Assembly: GCA_021768485.1 (NCBI GenBank) | Contig: JAIZVZ010000037.1 | Span: 1-35,540 of the forward strand | DNA from: Oxalobacteraceae bacterium | GTDB taxonomy: Bacteria; Pseudomonadota; Gammaproteobacteria; Burkholderiales; Burkholderiaceae_D | Reading direction: 5' to 3' | DNA: 35,540 nt | Shown here: piece by piece, positions 33,952 to 35,540 of the stretch | Layout: the number at the start of each line of letters is the position of its first letter | Position numbering within the stretch: position 1 is the stretch's first letter | Made by a program: the position numbers and the translations under genes | Notes under the pieces: model-generated | What the model saw: the letters and a program-made list of their open reading frames with translations, nothing else | Told to the model about the DNA's origin: nothing | Databases searched by the model: none

Positions 33952-34094
33952 GCATCTGAAGCCTGCATCTGGAACCTGCATCTCAAACCTGATACTGAAA
34001 TTTATCTACAAAACTTGTCTATGAAACTTGCCTGGGAAAGCGGCATCTTGCGCTCGCATCTTGCACTCACATCTTGCGCTCACATCTGGCACTT
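33952..34094. repeat. Eleven-unit array of 13-bp period upstream of ssuA
   Basis: The segment is exactly 11 x 13 bp. Units 1-3 are alike (GCATCTGAAGCCT, GCATCTGGAACCT, GCATCTCAAACCT), units 4-7 are diverged relatives (such as GTCTATGAAACTT), and units 8-11 are alike (GCATCTTGCGCTC, GCATCTTGCACTC, ACATCTTGCGCTC, ACATCTGGCACTT). The period equals that of the array at 14892-15033, although the unit sequence differs. Confidence 0.9.
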
Positions 34095-34668
34095 TCATCG
34101 GTAGTAAGAAGATTAAAGCTTCGCGTTCAAATTGCGAACGAATGCTTTCGCGATTCCATATGCGAATCTCATATATAAAGCCGATAAAACCTGTAAAAAA
34201 CGGCCGGCAATGCGCTACGTTTTTAAAGATGCAAGATTTTTTCGGGGAATTTTCGACTTGCTGTCCTGCGCCGGATTTTTGCATTTCACCGCCCCCGCAT
34301 GGCATAGCCAGAGATCGCGGCACCGCCGCCCGTGACAGGTTTGCGCATATAAATTTCAATACGCTTTTGGATAAATTTCGTCCCGCTATCGGCTGCACGC
34401 TTTTGGCCATGACGGCCGTTTGCTGCCTTGCTGAACAAAATTCGGAAATATTAAAACAGCATTGTCACGCTGCCAGGCAGCGCGGTTTTAAGGCGTCCGC
34501 GCAGGCCATCGGCGTCACGTATTTTTGCAAAACGTCAGGCGCCGGCGCAGTGCTTTTCCCGGCCGCAAAGCATGGAAACGCAATCGGAACGGGCGAAATT
34601 TCGTCCTCGCGCCATATTTTCCAATTGAAAAATATGTTCGGAAACTTGTCTGAGGTCAATTTCAATTA

Positions 34669-34683
34669 ACGTCAACATGACGT
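34669..34683. promoter_or_regulatory. Palindromic operator-like site upstream of the MFS gene
   Basis: ACGTCA, three bases, then TGACGT: a perfect 6-bp inverted repeat with a 3-base centre, about 170 bp upstream of the carrier's start. The form suits a dimeric regulator of the TetR, GntR or MarR kind. No regulator gene is visible nearby. Confidence 0.4.
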
Positions 34684-34725
34684 AGGATTATTTAAACGAG
34701 GATTTGTGCAATATCAAATTCTCTT

Positions 34726-34756
34726 TTGTACGAGCTGATCTTATTTTTAGTAATAC
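34726..34756 (+). promoter_or_regulatory. Possible sigma70 promoter of the MFS gene
   Basis: TTGTAC at 34726-34731 with TAGTAA at 34748-34753 (16-base spacer) or TAATAC at 34751-34756 (19-base spacer) in an AT-rich stretch about 100 bp before the start codon. The match is only moderate. Confidence 0.3.
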
Positions 34757-34842
34757 TTACAAGAACGAAATTAGTTCAGCTCAAAAATCTACTTGTATCC
34801 AGCTCTTCTTCGCTTCGAATCTATCCAATTCTCAGGAAGGTG

Positions 34843-34862
34843 CAATGAATAACAATGAATAA
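34843..34862 (+). repeat. 10-bp tandem duplication over the MFS start codon
   Basis: Two perfect copies of CAATGAATAA stand head to tail. The first copy's ATG (34845) opens a five-residue frame, MNNNE, that stops at TAA 34860-34862; the second copy's ATG (34855) is the carrier's start. AGGAAGG (34834-34840) is 4 bases from the first ATG and 14 from the second. Confidence 0.85.
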
Positions 34863-35540
34863 ATTACAGGAAGGTAAGCCAGCAGGCCTGCTGGAAAATC
34901 GTTGGTTTTATTTGATATTGGCTGTTTTGGTCATGTGTATGATCTCTGGTGTTCAGTACTCCTGGACTCTTTATGCAAACCCGGTGAAAGAAAAACTGGG
35001 TATCTCGCTCGCAGCAGTGCAAACCGCATTTACGCTGTCTCAAGTCATTCAAGCGGTTTCGCAACCAAGCGGCGGCTACTTCGTCGATAAATTCGGTCCT
35101 AAAGGCATGCTTGTTGTCGGTGGTTCCATGGTTCTGGTCGGCTGGGCCTGCATGGGTCAAGTCAACAGCGCCCCAGCTCTGTACGCACTGTTCACGCTGG
35201 CTGGTGCCGGCGTCGGTATCTGCTACGGCATCGCGATGAACACGGCTAACCGCTGGTTCCCGGACAAGCGTGGTCTGGCATCGGGCTTTACGGCTGCCGG
35301 CTATGGCCTCGGCGTTCTGCCTTTCCTGCCGCTGATTAGCAACACGCTGAAAACAACGGGCGTAGGCGCTGCATTTGCCTACACTGGCTTGATCACCGGT
35401 GTGCTGTTGATCGTTATCGCGATATTCATCAAGTTCCCGGGCCAACAACGAGGCGTCAAACAAGCCGCTAAAGTCGTTACCGAAAAAGACTTCACTTCGG
35501 CTCAAATGCTGAAGACACCACAATTCTGGATTCTGTGGGC
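34855..35540 (+). CDS. OxlT-like MFS transporter (oxalate/formate antiporter family), partial
   Basis: The first 228 codons of a major-facilitator carrier, cut by the window end. After a short cytoplasmic N-terminus (MNKLQEGKPAGLLENRWFY), about six membrane segments are visible. The first contains MISGVQYSWTLYANPVKEKLG, typical of the OxlT/NarK-like oxalate:formate antiporter branch; the loop DKFGPKGML is the MFS motif between segments 2 and 3, and GVGICYGIAMNTANRWFPDKRGLASG is a further OxlT-family signature (given here as separate short pieces in sequence order: GVGICYG, NTANRWFPDKRG). It likely exchanges small carboxylates across the inner membrane; the substrate is not proven by sequence. 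Codon use and base composition are less GC-rich than the rest of the window, which may reflect high expression. Confidence 0.88.
   Translation, partial: MNKLQEGKPAGLLENRWFYLILAVLVMCMISGVQYSWTLYANPVKEKLGISLAAVQTAFTLSQVIQAVSQPSGGYFVDKFGPKGMLVVGGSMVLVGWACMGQVNSAPALYALFTLAGAGVGICYGIAMNTANRWFPDKRGLASGFTAAGYGLGVLPFLPLISNTLKTTGVGAAFAYTGLITGVLLIVIAIFIKFPGQQRGVKQAAKVVTEKDFTSAQMLKTPQFWILW

Larger units (their letters stand above)
33782..34854. other. Long spacer between ssuA and the MFS gene
   Basis: About 1.07 kb between divergent genes, with no gene I can support. It holds the ssu promoter on one side, a 143-bp array of 13-bp repeats (33952-34094), a central stretch with mixed composition, then an AT-rich promoter-like region (34660-34850) with a 15-bp palindrome. 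A 213-codon frame at 34028-34669 starts inside the repeats and has no recognisable family features. Confidence 0.5.

Noticed and set aside
33952-34094. CRISPR array or iteron origin
   Set aside because: No spacers and no cas or rep gene nearby; the units are too diverged and blocky for a replication iteron set in a chromosomal context.
34028-34669. A 213-codon frame in the spacer upstream of the MFS gene
   Set aside because: It begins inside the 13-bp repeat array, has no ribosome site or family features, and its composition looks non-coding.

Overview
The window looks like a high-GC betaproteobacterium of the Burkholderiales, most likely Oxalobacteraceae. This is inferred from the gene set: RhlE, an ssuADCB operon followed by an EAL-type protein, and an OxlT-like carrier. 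No rRNA, tRNA, IS element, integrase or CRISPR array was recognised.

Layout. (1) 13-1263: DEAD-box helicase RhlE. (2) 1317-5076: a Tat-exported flavin amine oxidase, divergent from an exported RidA-family protein, followed by an exported alpha/beta hydrolase. (3) 5077-28312: a large lipid/polyketide locus. An AT-rich spacer precedes a plus-strand run: a truncated adenylation-domain protein, a 2.6-thousand-residue iterative type I PKS (two PfaD/NPD-like domains, KS, AT, ACP, KR), a type III PKS, a dehydratase-phosphopantetheinyl transferase fusion, an ABC ATPase, an FtsX/LolE-like permease, a LolA-like protein, an outer-membrane beta-barrel protein and a GT4 glycosyltransferase. A minus-strand operon meets it tail to tail 3 bp away: periplasmic adaptor, ABC ATPase and two MacB/DevC-type permeases. 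(4) 28801-33781: minus-strand ssuA-ssuD-ssuC-ssuB plus a catalytically degenerate EAL protein. (5) 34855 to the end: the first part of an OxlT-like MFS carrier.

How region 3 may work (inference). The type I PKS plus the separate dehydratase supplies a full reductive cycle and would build a long acyl chain. The type III PKS would take that chain as starter and make a resorcinol- or pyrone-type head group. The PPTase activates the ACP, the glycosyltransferase may add sugar, and one or both ABC systems with the LolA-like and outer-membrane proteins would move the product to the outer membrane or surface. Each half has a precedent: Azotobacter ArsA-D phenolic lipids for type I to type III transfer, and cyanobacterial Hgl/DevBCA glycolipids for PfaA-like PKS with a glycosyltransferase and a DevBCA exporter. 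I do not know a described system with this full combination.

The window also carries many short tandem repeats, including two arrays of 13-bp period in separate spacers, 9-, 12- and 24-bp repeats in coding linkers of the PKS locus, and a 10-bp duplication over the start codon of the MFS gene.
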